A DNA stretch of 64,000 nt, taken from Planococcus citri. Taxonomy: Eukaryota; Arthropoda; Insecta; Hemiptera; Pseudococcidae. Every line of letters begins with the position of its first letter. Position 1 is the first letter of the stretch. Under the pieces are notes generated by a model, which searched no databases, was not told the origin of the DNA, and saw only the letters and a list, made by a program, of their open reading frames with translations. A program made the position numbers and the translations under genes. Of the stretch, positions 22,546-34,624 are shown piece after piece. The DNA is taken from positions 14,836,001 through 14,900,000 of the forward strand of contig NC_088677.1 of NCBI RefSeq assembly GCF_950023065.1. Direction: 5' to 3'.

Positions 22546-24205
22546 TATGCCTTTTTTATTAAGTGCATGTTGAATTTCATTTCCAACGAATTGTTACCAA
22601 GTTTTGGAATTTCAATGTAATTTTCGATTTTATTGTGTCATCGACGAAAGATAGAAATATCCGAATCGTTTGTTATCTCGTTCTAGCGCAGCAAGTTGCG
22701 CACTCGCGTAGTTTTACATTATATAGATAGAAGAAACCTTTATCTCTAAAAGAGGTATGACTCATACTGACGCTATACGCTTTATTATTTGAAATTAAAA
22801 AGAGCGCATCACCTCTTTGCTTGCAGTTGTAGTGTAAAGATCGAATTATTCAAACATTTTCCATTGATTTTTTTTGTTAATTTTGAATTCAAACAGTGCC
22901 TAATTTAAAAACTGCAAACAATTCGTAGTGACTCGGGAAGAAGTAAGAATAAAGTACGTAAAAAAGAAAACTTACTGGAAGAATTTTTTCTGAAATAATG
23001 TAGTAGAGTTTAAGGATATTTCAACTTTATCTGTGTAAAACTTTATGAGAATTGCATCTTTGAAGAACAAAAAAACTACTGATGGCTCCAAAGCTGCTCA
23101 AAACGGTTCAAAATTCCGCTTATGATTGTTTTTTGGGGGAGAGGGAGGTCATCAAAACGAGGCACATGCCAAATTTAAGTTTTCTAGATCGATTTGATGA
23201 AACTTTGATTGTTAGGTAGTTAGTTACTACATTTAAAACCCCTCTTATCGTCGTTAGATAAGTATTTATCTTTGCAATATTTTCTTTTATAAAACAGGGT
23301 ACTTTTCTCTGAAACGTTGTGTGTATTTTCTCGAAAAGTATGGAGAAAGGTGGCCTTCTTACTTAAGAAGAAATTTTCAATTAAAATACCGATTTCAACT
23401 TCATCGGGTCTCAATTGTATCGGCGTTTAATTCTTGTGGGTCATTGCGGTTTTTTAAAATATTTTTTCACATGCTATATTTGGATTTTAAAAAAAACATG
23501 TTTCCCAATTTTTGTCTCGAATTTCAGATTTCGGGGCTTTGAAATCTGTTCGAAACGTCCGAAAGCTACAATTTTCATCATGATTCGTTGTAATAACATT
23601 ATGACTGTTTGAAGCTTTCAAATTCACGTTTGGTATTTTTTATTTTTTGTTGGAAATGATCCTATAATATTGTTGCTCAGGAATTTGAAAAAATACATAG
23701 CTCATTTAACCCTTTTAGCGCATGAATTTGAGATCTTGTTGAAAAAATTATTTTTGGATGTCATATATACCACCCCCAAAACACCAGGAGAAAGTTTGAA
23801 TGGACACTGGGTAAATGATAGGCTGTGATTTTAATACGTTGGTATTATTTTTTAAGTAAAAAATATGTGTCATAACGCTACGTGTGGAAGTTGTACTGAA
23901 TAGAACGGGAGTTCTATTCAAGTTGAATTCAGTTTATTCTGTATTATTAAATTTGGGAAAAAAATAGAATCAGGTCACATTCCATTATGGTAAATAATCG
24001 GAATGTATATTTCATCTTACCTAACTCTTTCAAATGAGTTTTTTTTCATGTGAAAGTTGTGTGGTGGTCTTGCGGCGTTTCTTTTTAAAATGAAATTTAA
24101 AAATTGATTTTCTTCGAAAATTTAGAAAAGATTTATTTATTTTCCTGGATAAGAATTGGGAAAATGAGATTTGAAAAAAATTGTGGAGATCTCGTCAGTA
24201 GAACT

Positions 24206-24609
24206 TTATACTATCACTTTTCTACAGGGGTTTCAAATTTTAAAATTTAGGTAAGTACATTAAAAAATTTTTCAAAAATGTTTTTTCAGAAGAAAATTTG
24301 TTGGTGATAAGTGGTTATATTATATTATCTATTTAGAACTGTCTTGACATTTTCTCACTTTTTTTAGGTTGTTTTATCCAAGTTTAAAATAGGTTCAAAA
24401 TTGTAGGTTTCATAAGTCATGTGATATTTTTGGAAAAGTGAAAATAAAGTTCAAAAAATCTAAGTGAGTATATATATAATAATTATGATCAAATATCACA
24501 AAAGAATTTTCCGAAAAACTTTTTTTTTTAAATTTTTAATGTAAATTTTAAAAGAACCCTCTGTAGAAAAGTGATAGTAAGAGTTGGAGAACCAAAATTT
24601 TTCCCACAG
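24206..24609. repeat. Inverted-repeat hairpin element, copy 2
   Basis: Left arm from ACTATCACTTTTCTACAGG, right arm through CTGTAGAAAAGTGATAGT. It has the same central TTTTGGAAAAGTGAAA block as copy 1. Confidence 0.6.
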
Positions 24610-24821
24610 TCGTTTGAGGTACTCCCAATTTTTTTTTTTCAAAACTAATCTCCAACCCCCCTCACAAAAAAAAGATCAGACGGCCAACCCTATTGTATGT
24701 TCCCTAAAAATTTGATTGAAATTGGACAACATCTATATCCATAAAGCATCCGAAAAATTTGTCCTAGCTCAAGTTTATAGAATGGAGTGGAAATAAGTAG
24801 GTACAAAAAAAGAAATCTTAC

Positions 24822-24844
24822 CGGACGAGGAACTCGTTTTTTTT
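24822..24844 (-). pseudogene. Type B micro-exon copy 6, 23 nt
   Basis: Acceptor ATTATTACAG and donor GTAAGATTTC are intact. The block is one base longer than the 22-nt form, so the phase is off. No type A partner was found just downstream; the hairpin element lies there instead. Confidence 0.3.
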
Positions 24845-26394
24845 CTGTAATAATGATAAAGAATCTAATAATCGCTTCGAAAATTTTAGTTTTGAAATCA
24901 ATTTAAAATGTACTCGCACGAAAGCTATGATTTTCATCGTGTTTCGTCGTATATACCTACCTAAGTATGAGTCTTCAAAGCGTTCAAATTCATGTTTGGT
25001 ACTCCCACTTTTTTTTTGGAAATGACCTTACAAGTGTTGCTCAGGAATTTGAAAAATGTAGCTCATTAAGTAAGATACTGGGCACTGAGTAAATGATATG
25101 ATCATGATGATTATGATTTTATCAATATCATTTTAGAAGTGAAATAAAAAATGTGTGTCATATAATGCAATGCGTGAAAGTTTTACTGAATGGAACTGGA
25201 GTTTTATTCAAGTTTGTACCTACTTCAACTTTGAAAAAGAAAAGGAATAAGGTCATGTTCCATAATTGTAAATAATCGGAATGTACATTCATCTTGCCTA
25301 ACTCTTTCAAATGAGTTTTTTTGGGGCAGGTTCTTCATTTCATTTGTCCTTTTTAAAATGAAATTTAAAAAAATAGTTTTTCTTAAAAAAATTCATAAAG
25401 ATTTACTTTTTATTTTTTTTATGAATACTTTAGATTTTAGGTAAAATCAATTTCATCTCAGAACTTAGAAAAAATGGCTATCAAAATGGACCTGTTGTTG
25501 TTGTTTTTCGAAGATTTTGCGAAAACCCTGAATACAAACTTGAATTTGAAAACACAAGAAATTTTGGTTTCAAAATACGATTTTTTTGATTCCTAAAAAG
25601 GAATTCGTGTTTTCTAATTTCACTCGTGTATATTTTGTAGGCTATGTTTTTTTTCATCTGTGAAAAGTGATAAATTGCAAAAAAAGACTCTGAAAGGAGT
25701 AGGTAAAAATTATGCAAAAAGAAAATCTTACGTAGGTACCAAAAAGGTCTGAAAAAGTGAACAAGAAAAAACAAGTGGAAAAATAAATTCACATTTTTAC
25801 GTTCCTTCAAACAACAAAACCAAATGAAGATTTTTTTAATCTATAATTCTGAGAAAATAAATGAAACCGAGCGAAAACTTTTTTTCCTTTTGTGGTTTTA
25901 TTTTTCTGAGTTTTTGAACAAAGACATTTTCTATGTACTTGAGGAAACTTTTCAATTAAAATAGCGATTTATTGGTAATTCTTTTATTTCGCAAATTCGC
26001 GGGTTGATGCTGATTGGTGACCCCTGTGATTTTTTTCAACCTTTTTTAAAAAATCTACTTGGCACTGAAGGCTCGAGACTTTTTCTTTTTTTTTAATTTT
26101 CAAAAAATTTGAAATTTTGAATTTTAGGGAGATAAATAAGTACAGATCGCTTTTAGAATTGAAAAAAAAGCAAGCATATAAAATTGGTGAAGACATTTTT
26201 TCATTCAAAATGTCAGTAAAGGAGAGGGGACAAAGTAAAACTTCTTTTTTCACGCGTGTGTATGTTTTTGAGATAGGTAAGTATTGAAAGATATTTACAG
26301 TATACTATAAGAAATTTTTCAGTTAAAATCACGATTTCAAATTCTTAAATTTTTCTACAGGTTTATGGGCAATCGGGCATCGTAAATTTCTTTT

Positions 26395-26811
26395 TTTCGG
26401 ATTCAAATTTTTAAGTTTACAGTGGAAATTGAAAAAAAGTTTTTTCAGAAAAATTTTTTTGGTGATAAGTACCTAATTATAATACCTACTTAGGTACTTA
26501 CATAGAAGTAATGAAACTGTTCTTAATATTTTTTCACCTTTTTTTAGGTGGTTTCATTTTATCCAAGTTTGAAATAGGTTCAAAATCGTAGGTTTCGTGA
26601 GTCATGCAAAACTTTTGGAAAGGTTAAACAAGTTCAAAAATGGTTGTTATACATTTTTAAAATATCACCAAAAAAACAATGTTTAAAAAAATTTTGAAAA
26701 AAACTTAGGCCTACTAAAAATTTCTATTGTAAATTTTACGAGAGAATAAAAGCTCAGGAGAAAAATGATGATGAAAGTGGAGACCCAAGATTTTTCCCAT
26801 AGTCTCTTGAG
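26395..26811. repeat. Inverted-repeat hairpin element, copy 3
   Basis: More diverged copy; arms GTTTACAGTGGAAATTG and TTCTATTGTAAATTTTACG pair, and the right flank keeps the GTGGAGACCCAAGATTTTTC end. Confidence 0.5.
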
Positions 26812-27209
26812 GTATTCCCACAACTTTTTCTCGAATCCAATAATTATTGCTTAGGAATTTGAAAAAATATATCACGTTAAGTGAGATGCTGGATACTTGC
26901 TAAATGGTCTAATTTTAGTTGCTAATTATTTTTCAAGTGAAAAATGTATACTTATTGTTTCATAATGCAATGTGCGGAAGTTTTACAGAATGGAACTGGA
27001 GTTTTATTCGGGTTGAATTCAATTTTTTCTGTATACTTTAACCTTGAAATTTAAAAAGACAAAGAATCGGGTCATGTTTCATAATTGTAAATAATCGGAA
27101 TGTATGTATATTTCATCTTACCTAACTCTTTCAAATGAGTTTTTTTTTTATGATGGTCTTGCGATGATTCTTATTTGTCGTTGCTCAACTTCATTTTTTC
27201 TCATTCAAC

Positions 27210-27274
27210 AGCCCCAGTAATTTGTACGATAACAAGGCCGAGTTTCACAATCTCTAGTCGGCCTATTATTAAGG
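27210..27274 (-). pseudogene. Type A exon copy 6, donor damaged
   Basis: 65 nt, open as LNNRPTRDCETRPCYRTNYWG-like sequence (first part LNNRPTRDCETRPC, end NYWG), behind acceptor TTCTAG. The donor has changed to GTTGAATG. Confidence 0.35.
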
Positions 27275-28698
27275 CTAGAATTTCAAATAAGTTTTAGATT
27301 TTTTCCAGAAATTTCCAATCGGTATCTCAAGCATGGTCTTTTTGGCCTAATTTTAAATCTTTTATTGAAAAAAGCCAAAAAATATTGGGTAACATTGAAA
27401 AAAAAAGTGTGAATAATCGGAATGTATATTTCATCTTACCCAACCTTTTTTTTTGAAAACTTTCCAAACACATTGAATAGGTTGAATGTTTAATTTGTAC
27501 AGACTTAGGGAGCATGAGTTTAAATGCTCAGAAAAAAGCTATAAAAAAATAGTCACAAAAGTCATCAATTAGTAGCCAACAAGTTTGTACTTATTTTCTG
27601 GTGTTCATTTTCCCCATTTTGTAGTAAAATTTGAATGCTCCGAAACTAAATTTCAGACTCTCTGGTCGACTCGGACTGAAACTCGGAGCGAATTTCCGAT
27701 TTATCTTACTAATTTATTTTTCCAGCAGATTCCAATGGATACCTCAAGTGAGCTTTTTTGGGCCGACTTTAAATTCTTGTCTCGAGAAGGAAAAAATTTG
27801 ATGAACGTATCAGTTCATGCCTTTTTTATTATTTGAACATTACGTGTAGTACGTATACGTATAGTTATGTACCTATAATATTCTGATTTAAATTTGCCTA
27901 CAGTTCGTCGAATGAAAGTAAAAATAAATTACCTAAAAAAGAAAACTTACTGGAAGAATTCTTTTCTGAAGTAAATGTAACAGTGCAACGTTGTATTTTG
28001 GTATTTGTATTTCCTTACTAAAACCTCTTTTATTTTTCAAAATTGTAAATTCTTTTACAAATATCTCAGTTGGAAAGGACACAATTCGATTTCGCACGTA
28101 TAAAGCTAAATCGACAAAACATACCTACGAAAATACATCGACAGCTAAAATGTCATCTACTAAAACAATTTTTTTTAAATTTTTGGTGAATTTTCTAAAA
28201 TTGAATTTAGGGGATAAAAATCCCAAAAATTCAAAATTTCACCCAATTCCACCAAATTGATCCAGAAAATGACATTTTTGGATCCCACATCCCGAATCGA
28301 ATAATTGAAATCGGTTTTGAACCGTTTCAAGCAGTACATGGTGCCTCTTGCTGATTTTTAAATTTTAATTTCCACTGGCTAAAATTTACACCTTATATCT
28401 ACTTACCTGGGTACTTACCAATTTCAACATTCCGGAGTATTTTTTTCTCAAACGCTGTGATTTCTTACTTTAGAAGAAATTTTCAATTAAAATACCGATT
28501 TCAACTTACATCACAATTTTTGTTTCGAATTTTCGTTTTTGGGACTTTGAAATCTGTTCGAAACATCCGAAAGCTACGATTTTCATCGTGCTTCGTCGTA
28601 ATATTGCGAATCTTACAAATATTTCCAAATTCTGTATACTTATAGTACTCCTCCCATCACACTATGGCCCTGTTCTCTTGATTTGGGTTCATGCATAC

Positions 28699-28724
28699 TA
28701 GAACCAAAAATAAATTTGTGTTTT
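28699..28724 (-). CDS. Candidate micro-exon, short type X (26 nt)
   Basis: Acceptor AAATTAG, 2 nt + 8 codons (NTNLFLVL), then GTATGC, a weak donor. It lies exactly 110 nt after the 116-nt block at 28835-28950, the same spacing as the 41-nt and 73-nt pairs at 9.5 and 18.7 kb. Confidence 0.25.
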
Positions 28725-28834
28725 CTAATTTTGCTCATGCATTATTTTGTATGTTCTATTTTTTTATCTGTCTGATGAATTGCAGAAAATTGCCTTGAAA
28801 GGAGTAAAATTATGTACTAAAAAGAAAATCTTAC

Positions 28835-28950
28835 CAACAGGGTATGAATAATCATTGTTTGCATCCAATCGTATAAGTGCCTTCCAGTCGCTAGTTTTAT
28901 TCAAAATGGATCTAAGAAGGGACATGGAGGGTTCGAGTCCAAAAAATGAA
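28835..28950 (-). CDS. Candidate exon, 116 nt, best-preserved of its type
   Basis: Between acceptor ATCGCCAG and donor GTAAGATTTTC the minus strand is open for 1 nt + 38 codons + 1 nt. Starting SFFGLEPSMSLLRS, it continues ILNKTSDWKALIR and ends LDANNDYSYPV. Partial or broken copies exist at 5823-5919, 13706-13830 and 17935-18065, and all share the M-S-L-L-(R/K)-S core. No known family. The 1-nt in, 1-nt out phase is the same as for type A and the 41-nt block, which makes all of them interchangeable modules in one transcript. Confidence 0.45.
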
Positions 28951-29009
28951 CTGGCGATTTTTGTAAGGTGTGACAAGATCGCAAAAAAAAAGGTCGTCAA
29001 ACGATTTCG

Positions 29010-29480
29010 GCCGAAGTAACTGAAACTTTGGAAATATTTTATGGAACGCAAAGGTGCCAATTCTTTGGCCATTATTGAAAATTTCAAAAAATCAAAAAAA
29101 TTTCGTGAGTTTTTTGGCTAATACTTTACTTGAAATTTTGAAATTTGCAATATAATGATCCAAAAATTGAGACCACTCCGTTCTAAAATATTTCCCCAGT
29201 TTCAGAAATTTCCCCTTTCGATGTTTTGACTTAATTAATGCGAAATATTTTATAAGAAAAAAATGTTCAAAACACGAATAAACAGGTTGAGTGGCGAAAG
29301 GAGTGAAAAAAACATGATTTCTTTTGAAAATTCTGTCTCTTCGAGAGCCCATTCTACCCCCCCCCCCCTAAGGACACCTCCAGAGCTAAATGTTTTCTGA
29401 GTGACTTTCCATTCTAAGTGAAGGTTTCTGCAGAATTTGGTCAACATTTACTGACTTTTCTTTTGGACAATCCACCCTAA
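29010..29480. repeat. Interspersed repeat family S, copy 1
   Basis: Order of blocks (TTTTTGGCCATTAT; GACTTAATTAATGCGAAATA; GAAGGTTTCT...CTGACTTTT; TCCACCCTAA) matches 43590-44215 on the same strand. A polyC run lies at 29360. No coding potential seen. Confidence 0.6.
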
Positions 29481-31385
29481 GCTATATTGCTCTTTTCTTG
29501 AAACATGAATTGAATTACGATGAGTGAAAAAATGACACCAAAAGATGATGAGAAAAAAATTGAAAAAATTTCGAATAAATTCTCAATAGATTGTAATAAA
29601 GAAAACAAATTTGTCGTCTCGTGCCGAATTCTTAAAATGAGTTCGCCATCTCAACAAGACTATTAGGTAGGTATACCGTAATATCTATTAAATTTAGTTA
29701 CCTATTTCTGTTTCCAATCGGATTTTGATTCTTGTTTTTTTTTCTCGTGTCATTAAAGCTCTGAGAAATACGAACACTGTGCAAAAAATACAAAAAGGCA
29801 ATTTTCCAAAAAAGTTGATAGAGTGAAATCTATCATAAATATGATAGAGTGGTATTATTGTAATTTTTGCCTAAGGTGGTTAAGATAATTTTCATTCCCT
29901 GGAGAGTGAGATTTACCTACCCGTTAGATGGTTGAGTCGGAGAGCTATTTTAATAAAACCAGTTCACCCTATACACATCAAATTACTATTCGTGGTCTAA
30001 ACGTAAATAAATATGTATTTCCAAACATACCTATCAATATTATTTATTCGTTGTAAAAATACAAATAAGAGAAATCAATATAAAATACTTGCAGATATTT
30101 TATAATTTAGAAGGAGACACCTACAACTAGACGACACACGTTAATGAATCAATCATTAATTAAAATGATATTTAAAGGCTTATTGAATGTTATTTAAATC
30201 GATGTAGTTAGATTCCCTAGTTTTGACACCTATCTTGAACATGAGCTTATAGTGCTTATGTCTCAGGTAGGTGTTCTTCAATTAACTACGATGAAATTGC
30301 AATTAATTAGCATTGAGTTTTTCGACTCAGGTATGTGCCATTTCATCAGTTACCCACACTGTTCTCATTTTCTGCCTCTCCTGTGATCTACTCATACTAA
30401 GATCGGCAACAGACTTGGGTTATGTAATTTCAATATTAACCGATGGCCAGCAGGATTGGAGAATAACATGAATGTAGCGCGATTGATTAAATTTGTCAAT
30501 AAAACACATTATTTTATCACAAATTATACACAGAATTGTGGGCAAAAACTAGGAATATGGGGAAGAGATTAGAACTCTTCTGCCTATTTAATTGAGAAAA
30601 TACACGTTTTGGTGACATTAGCTCCGACGAGCTTGAGATATCAATGCTAAGTGAAGCTGAGGTCTCGCAGCGAGTACCACGATAGTACCTAGCTTGCTGC
30701 TCTTAGGGAGGGTTGATAGTTTCACCCACATTCCCGATGTATATAAATCATGTGCATCTTTAAAGAGGGATTACATCAAGAATCGCTAAGACAATTAAGG
30801 CATATATCACTCTCTCAAAGTAACCTCAAATTTTGCAATTACCTCAGGCAAAGGGTAAATGTAAAACAAAAAATTGGAAAAATTGAGTCAATTATTGTAC
30901 CAACTAGAACAAAAAATGAATTCGTGTCCTCTGATTCTCAGCTCTTTTAGTTCAGCTAAATTTTTTTTCAGCCTCAAAAATTTGATAAAACTGCGTAAAA
31001 AGCTCTGCGACACAACTGAAAATTATGAAAAAAGAAAATCTTACCAGAAGAAAATGTTGCTGAGATTGAGTTTATTTATCGATATGTAGTGACCTTTTTT
31101 TAAAATTGGGATGGGGAAGGGACTATGAGGGAGGGCATTGAGAGGTCAAAAAAAATTGATATTTATATTCAAACTTACCTATACCTACTGAATTCGAATT
31201 CTTATGATTTTAAATTTTTTTCAGATGGACGTAAATACCATATTACCTACATCGATTTATAGATTTTCCATGAAACGATTGAAATGAAATCCAGCCTCAA
31301 TGCTGGAAGGGGAATAAAAAAAAAAGAGAATGTAGCTTTATAATGCAACTTGAAAAGAAAGTCATTGTTGCATGATTTCAGCTTA
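29480..31385. other. AT-rich stretch; one weak exon-like block
   Basis: No gene recognised. At 30.9-31.05 kb the minus strand again shows the array signature: donor GTAAGATTTTC at about 31036 and an AGGACACGAATTCATTTTTT-like block near 30920, so the array may extend to here in decayed form. A TATATAAA word at 30740 has no downstream gene I can define. Confidence 0.4.
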
Positions 31386-31386
31386 C

Positions 31387-31926
31387 ACATCGTCATCTTA
31401 ATATGCAAAGTGGCTAACTCCAAGTTTTGACCAAAATGAGTTATGAGCGTCATCTGATTTTTCTTCACTTAATTCATAAGTTGAAATCTTAAAAACACGC
31501 TTGTGCAGGTCCATTTGTCTATTATCTGTGGTTGAAGTCGGGAAAATTATCTAACTCCGCCAAAGGATAACGCACTGTGTATTTAGCTACACAAAACTAT
31601 TTTATTTTTACCTTACATGAAAATGAGTTATGAACACCATCTGAAAGGTGAACACTTCGTAAATAGCTTCCGACATTGAAAATTACCTCAGGTGAATTCA
31701 TTGGTGTAGTATCCGCGTTTGAAGTTGGGAAAAATATCTAACTCCACTCAAAGTGGCTTAAAATGTGTCAAGTGAAAAATTTTTTTAGCAGAATTTTTTT
31801 TTACACTAATAAACAACCTTAACTATGTAACACCCATCAATAGTTGATAACACTTTTTTTCGCATTTCCCTGAACAATTTACAAAAATGGAGTTGGCCAC
31901 ATTGCGTATTAAGACGACGACAATGT
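31387..31926. mobile_element. TIR element, about 540 bp
   Basis: The left end ACATCGTCATCTTAATATGC pairs with the right end GCGTATTAAGACGACGACAA; the arms extend over about 40 bp and include GTGGCTAACTCCAAG against a diverged mate. Inside, a diverged unit with GAAGTYGGGAAAA and ATCTAACTCC occurs twice, near 31530 and 31725. No coding capacity. Confidence 0.5.
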
Positions 31927-32639
31927 ACCTATCTATAAACGAAATTTTCTGTTTTGAAATTTATTGCTGAAAAAAAAATCGTGACAGCAATTTCTTTCAT
32001 TTTCTCCTTCATCTTTTCAACTGTGACTGAAAAACTACCTGACTGATTCCTTTCTTTGACAAAATTGTCATGGATGTGCGATGAGAAAATTTATCGATGA
32101 ATACGAGACATAAACCAAAATAAGGCAATTTGTAGATGAATTTTTTTTTCAATATTTGTAAAAATAATATTTCTTTTCAATTGTTCGGGGAGCATCTCAG
32201 ACGAGAATTTTCAGCTTCTCTTTGAACTTTAACCTGTTTATTAAAAAATTGTATCGAATCGTGAAATTTCCTCATTCGTGAATTCCCCTTCCTGATACGT
32301 ATGTCATGTCGTATCGTACCAAATTTCATTCTTCTTTTCGCTCCAATTGTTCGTCGCTTGTATCGAATAGGAAACGAATAAGACATGCCAACAAAAACAA
32401 TAAGTACATTATGCTGTACCTACATACTCCAACTATACAGAGAGAAAAAAAAAACACGAAAAAAAAATTAATAATAGTGAACAACTCGAACGTTATAGTC
32501 GTTAGGACAGATCAACTCGAGGGTAAAATGTTTACACAATTAGGTATCCTTTAAAGAGATCTCATTAAAGGTAAATTAAACGCTGTCAAAGAGAAAAACG
32601 TTGTTCGGCTGGAAAAAAGAAGGCCCGGTAGTTTGGCAA

Positions 32640-33080
32640 GTATTTTTGTGAAAATAGTTGAAACGAACGAAGCCGCGTCTCGTCCCATCCCTCTCAGCCC
32701 CCTCTCCCACATATTCTGTTCTCAGTTCCGGACACACATTTTGTACGACGACGACGAGTACAAAGATCAGAAACGATCGTGAGGAAGAGAGACAGATTGG
32801 CCGGACCCGGGTGTGTGTCGACCGTCGTCGACGCAGGACACACTTACATACTGACCTACTGCCATGTCGCTGACATTTTCCGCTCTTTTGCCAAAGTAAT
32901 GACGGATTTTCGAATTAAAGTTGGGTCGACGACGACGTAAGCTGTGCATTACCCATAGAAACACGTGTGAAACGTTGTTTTGGCATCGATAACGGTACGG
33001 TTTTTAATTTGAATGGCATCAACGGACTCGAAACGATGACCCGGGGGTAAGAGGACGCGTTTTTAAACGACTGATTTCGA
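32640..33080 (+). promoter_or_regulatory. CpG-richer, promoter/5' exon-like stretch
   Basis: Base composition rises sharply above the surroundings, with many CpG dinucleotides and CGACGACGACG runs. Donor-like words GACGACGACGTAAGC (about 32927) and GGGGGTAAGAGG (about 33043) would end a first exon on the plus strand. I cannot identify the gene; its other exons may lie outside the window or be too small to see. Confidence 0.3.
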
Positions 33081-33260
33081 ACGCCGATGCTGTGGCCACT
33101 TGGCCAGTTTGTATGGGTGTTTTTTTTTGTCAATACGAGTAGATTGGCGAACTGCGTTAATTACGTAGATAATGCGATTTGATTTTGCATCCTTCTTTTT
33201 TTCCCAAACCCTTTCGGTATTGTTTTTTGTTATGAATTTGGTCTGCTGGTTGCATCGCAG

Positions 33261-33270
33261 GGTATAAAAG
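33261..33270 (+). promoter_or_regulatory. TATA box candidate
   Basis: GGTATAAAAG is a full consensus TATA box just downstream of the CpG-richer stretch, with a transcription start expected near 33290-33300. No coding exon is evident after it. Confidence 0.3.
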
Positions 33271-33299
33271 GAACAGAGGTGGAGTAAATTGTATAAAAT

Positions 33300-34030
33300 T
33301 ACGAGTAAGCTAGCTACGGGTACCATCATATCTTGGATTTTTTTTACTTCGTTGGTTGTTTGTTTCTTATCATTTAATGATTATCTCGAGTTACTTACGA
33401 TATTTTTTACTAAGTAGAGGTACAAGTAATACTACGCTAGATTTCAGAAATTGGAGTAAACACACCAAGTACCCACTTCTTGCTCGCTCGCTATCGAGTT
33501 TTTTTTCTCTAATTTTTGTTGTTGTCTTATAGTGAAAAAAGACGAGACTCGGAACTGTCTGATGGTTTTTCTACGAGTATTTTCATCGTTGCTTGTATAG
33601 AACGCAGTTACCCGATCTAATTGGTTTTTATCTGGGTTCGTGGATTTTTTCTCTAGTTTAAGTAAACTTTTTTGAGATTACGTTTTCTGTGTTTTATTTA
33701 ATGAGCTAGGAATAAGGTATACTGACTTACAAGTTCATGAAGTTTTCAAAATGAGTTAATTTTTCGCTGGGTATTTGATGGTAGGATAATTTTCAAGATG
33801 AATTTTCCAAGATATGACGATTTAACAACTCCAATCCCCCAAATTGGTTACATCTGCCTGCACCCACATGCTCTGCTTTTGTACCTAGCTGTATGCCTTA
33901 ATTTTTTTGAGGAATTCTTGGTTTCTTTTTCGAGGGAGCTCGTCCCTCACTGACAGAAAAAAAATGTTGAACCTGAACAAAGGTAAATCAAAAAAAAATC
34001 TTGCGCAGCGCGCAAGATCAACCGACTTTT
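33300..34030. other. No gene seen
   Basis: Mixed AT-rich sequence. The only structure noticed is a short palindrome CTTGCGCAGCGCGCAAG near 34001. Confidence 0.5.
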
Positions 34031-34039
34031 CCATAGCAC

Positions 34040-34520
34040 ACATTGGTAATTTACAAAAAATTACCGGTAATTTACTAAGAATTGCTGGTACTGGTAATTT
34101 ACCAAGAATTACCAGTAAATTACCAACCAAGAATTACCAGTAATTTACCAACGAAGAATTACCAGAAATTTACCAACTAAGACTTACGAGTAATTTACCA
34201 AAAAATACTGGCAATTTACCAACCAAGAATTACCAGAAATTTAATTTACCAAGAATTACCAGTAAATTACCAACCGAGAATTACCAGTAAATTACCAACC
34301 AAGAATTACCAGTAATTTACCAACGAAGAATTACCAGTAATTTACCAACCAAGAATTACCATAAATTTACCAACCAAGAATTACCATAAATTTACCAACC
34401 AAGAATTACGAGTAATTTACCAAAAAATACTGGTAATTTACCAAAAATCATTGGTAATTTACTAAAAACTACCGGTACAATTACCAAAAAGCACCAGTAA
34501 TTTATTTCAAAAAAATTATC
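34040..34520. repeat. Minisatellite of AATTACCAGTAATTTACC type
   Basis: Roughly 15-20 units of about 25 bp built from AATTACC(A/G)(G/T)TAATTTACCAA, with AACCAAG, AACGAAG or AAAAAT linkers. Units become more diverged to the right, to about 34640. Confidence 0.9.
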
Positions 34521-34624
34521 AAAAGTTACCTGTAATCAGCTAAAGTTATGCGTTTTTTACCAAAAATTACAAGTAATTCACCAAAAATAACTAATTATTT
34601 TATTTACTGAAAATTACTATTAAT

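Larger units (their letters stand above)
18280..23620. repeat. Segmental duplication, copy 2
   Basis: Same orientation and order as 8830-13520. It differs by a 1254-bp TIR element inserted at 21292-22545, by absence of the material equivalent to 9100-9395, and by scattered substitutions. Confidence 0.85.
3365..29030. repeat. Nested array of degenerate direct duplications
   Basis: The same ordered sub-blocks recur again and again on the same strand. Examples (approximate positions): the block around GGATTGTTATGAATTGATG at 4061, 10065 and 19257; GACCTCGAATTGGTAAG at 4433, 6075, 10406, 14691 and 19604; TTCAGTTAAAATCACGATTT and variants at 5062, 6670, 11023, 15287, 20203 and 26318; TCATCGTGTTTCGTCGTAAT and variants at 13440, 17662, 23575, 24935 and 28586. 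Copies differ by substitutions and by insertions and deletions of tens to hundreds of bases, so duplication events of several ages are layered. The minus-strand exon-like blocks listed separately are part of these units. Confidence 0.85.

Noticed and set aside
34040..34520. CRISPR array
   Set aside because: Units are contiguous and variable with no unique spacers, and the DNA is clearly eukaryotic. It is a minisatellite.
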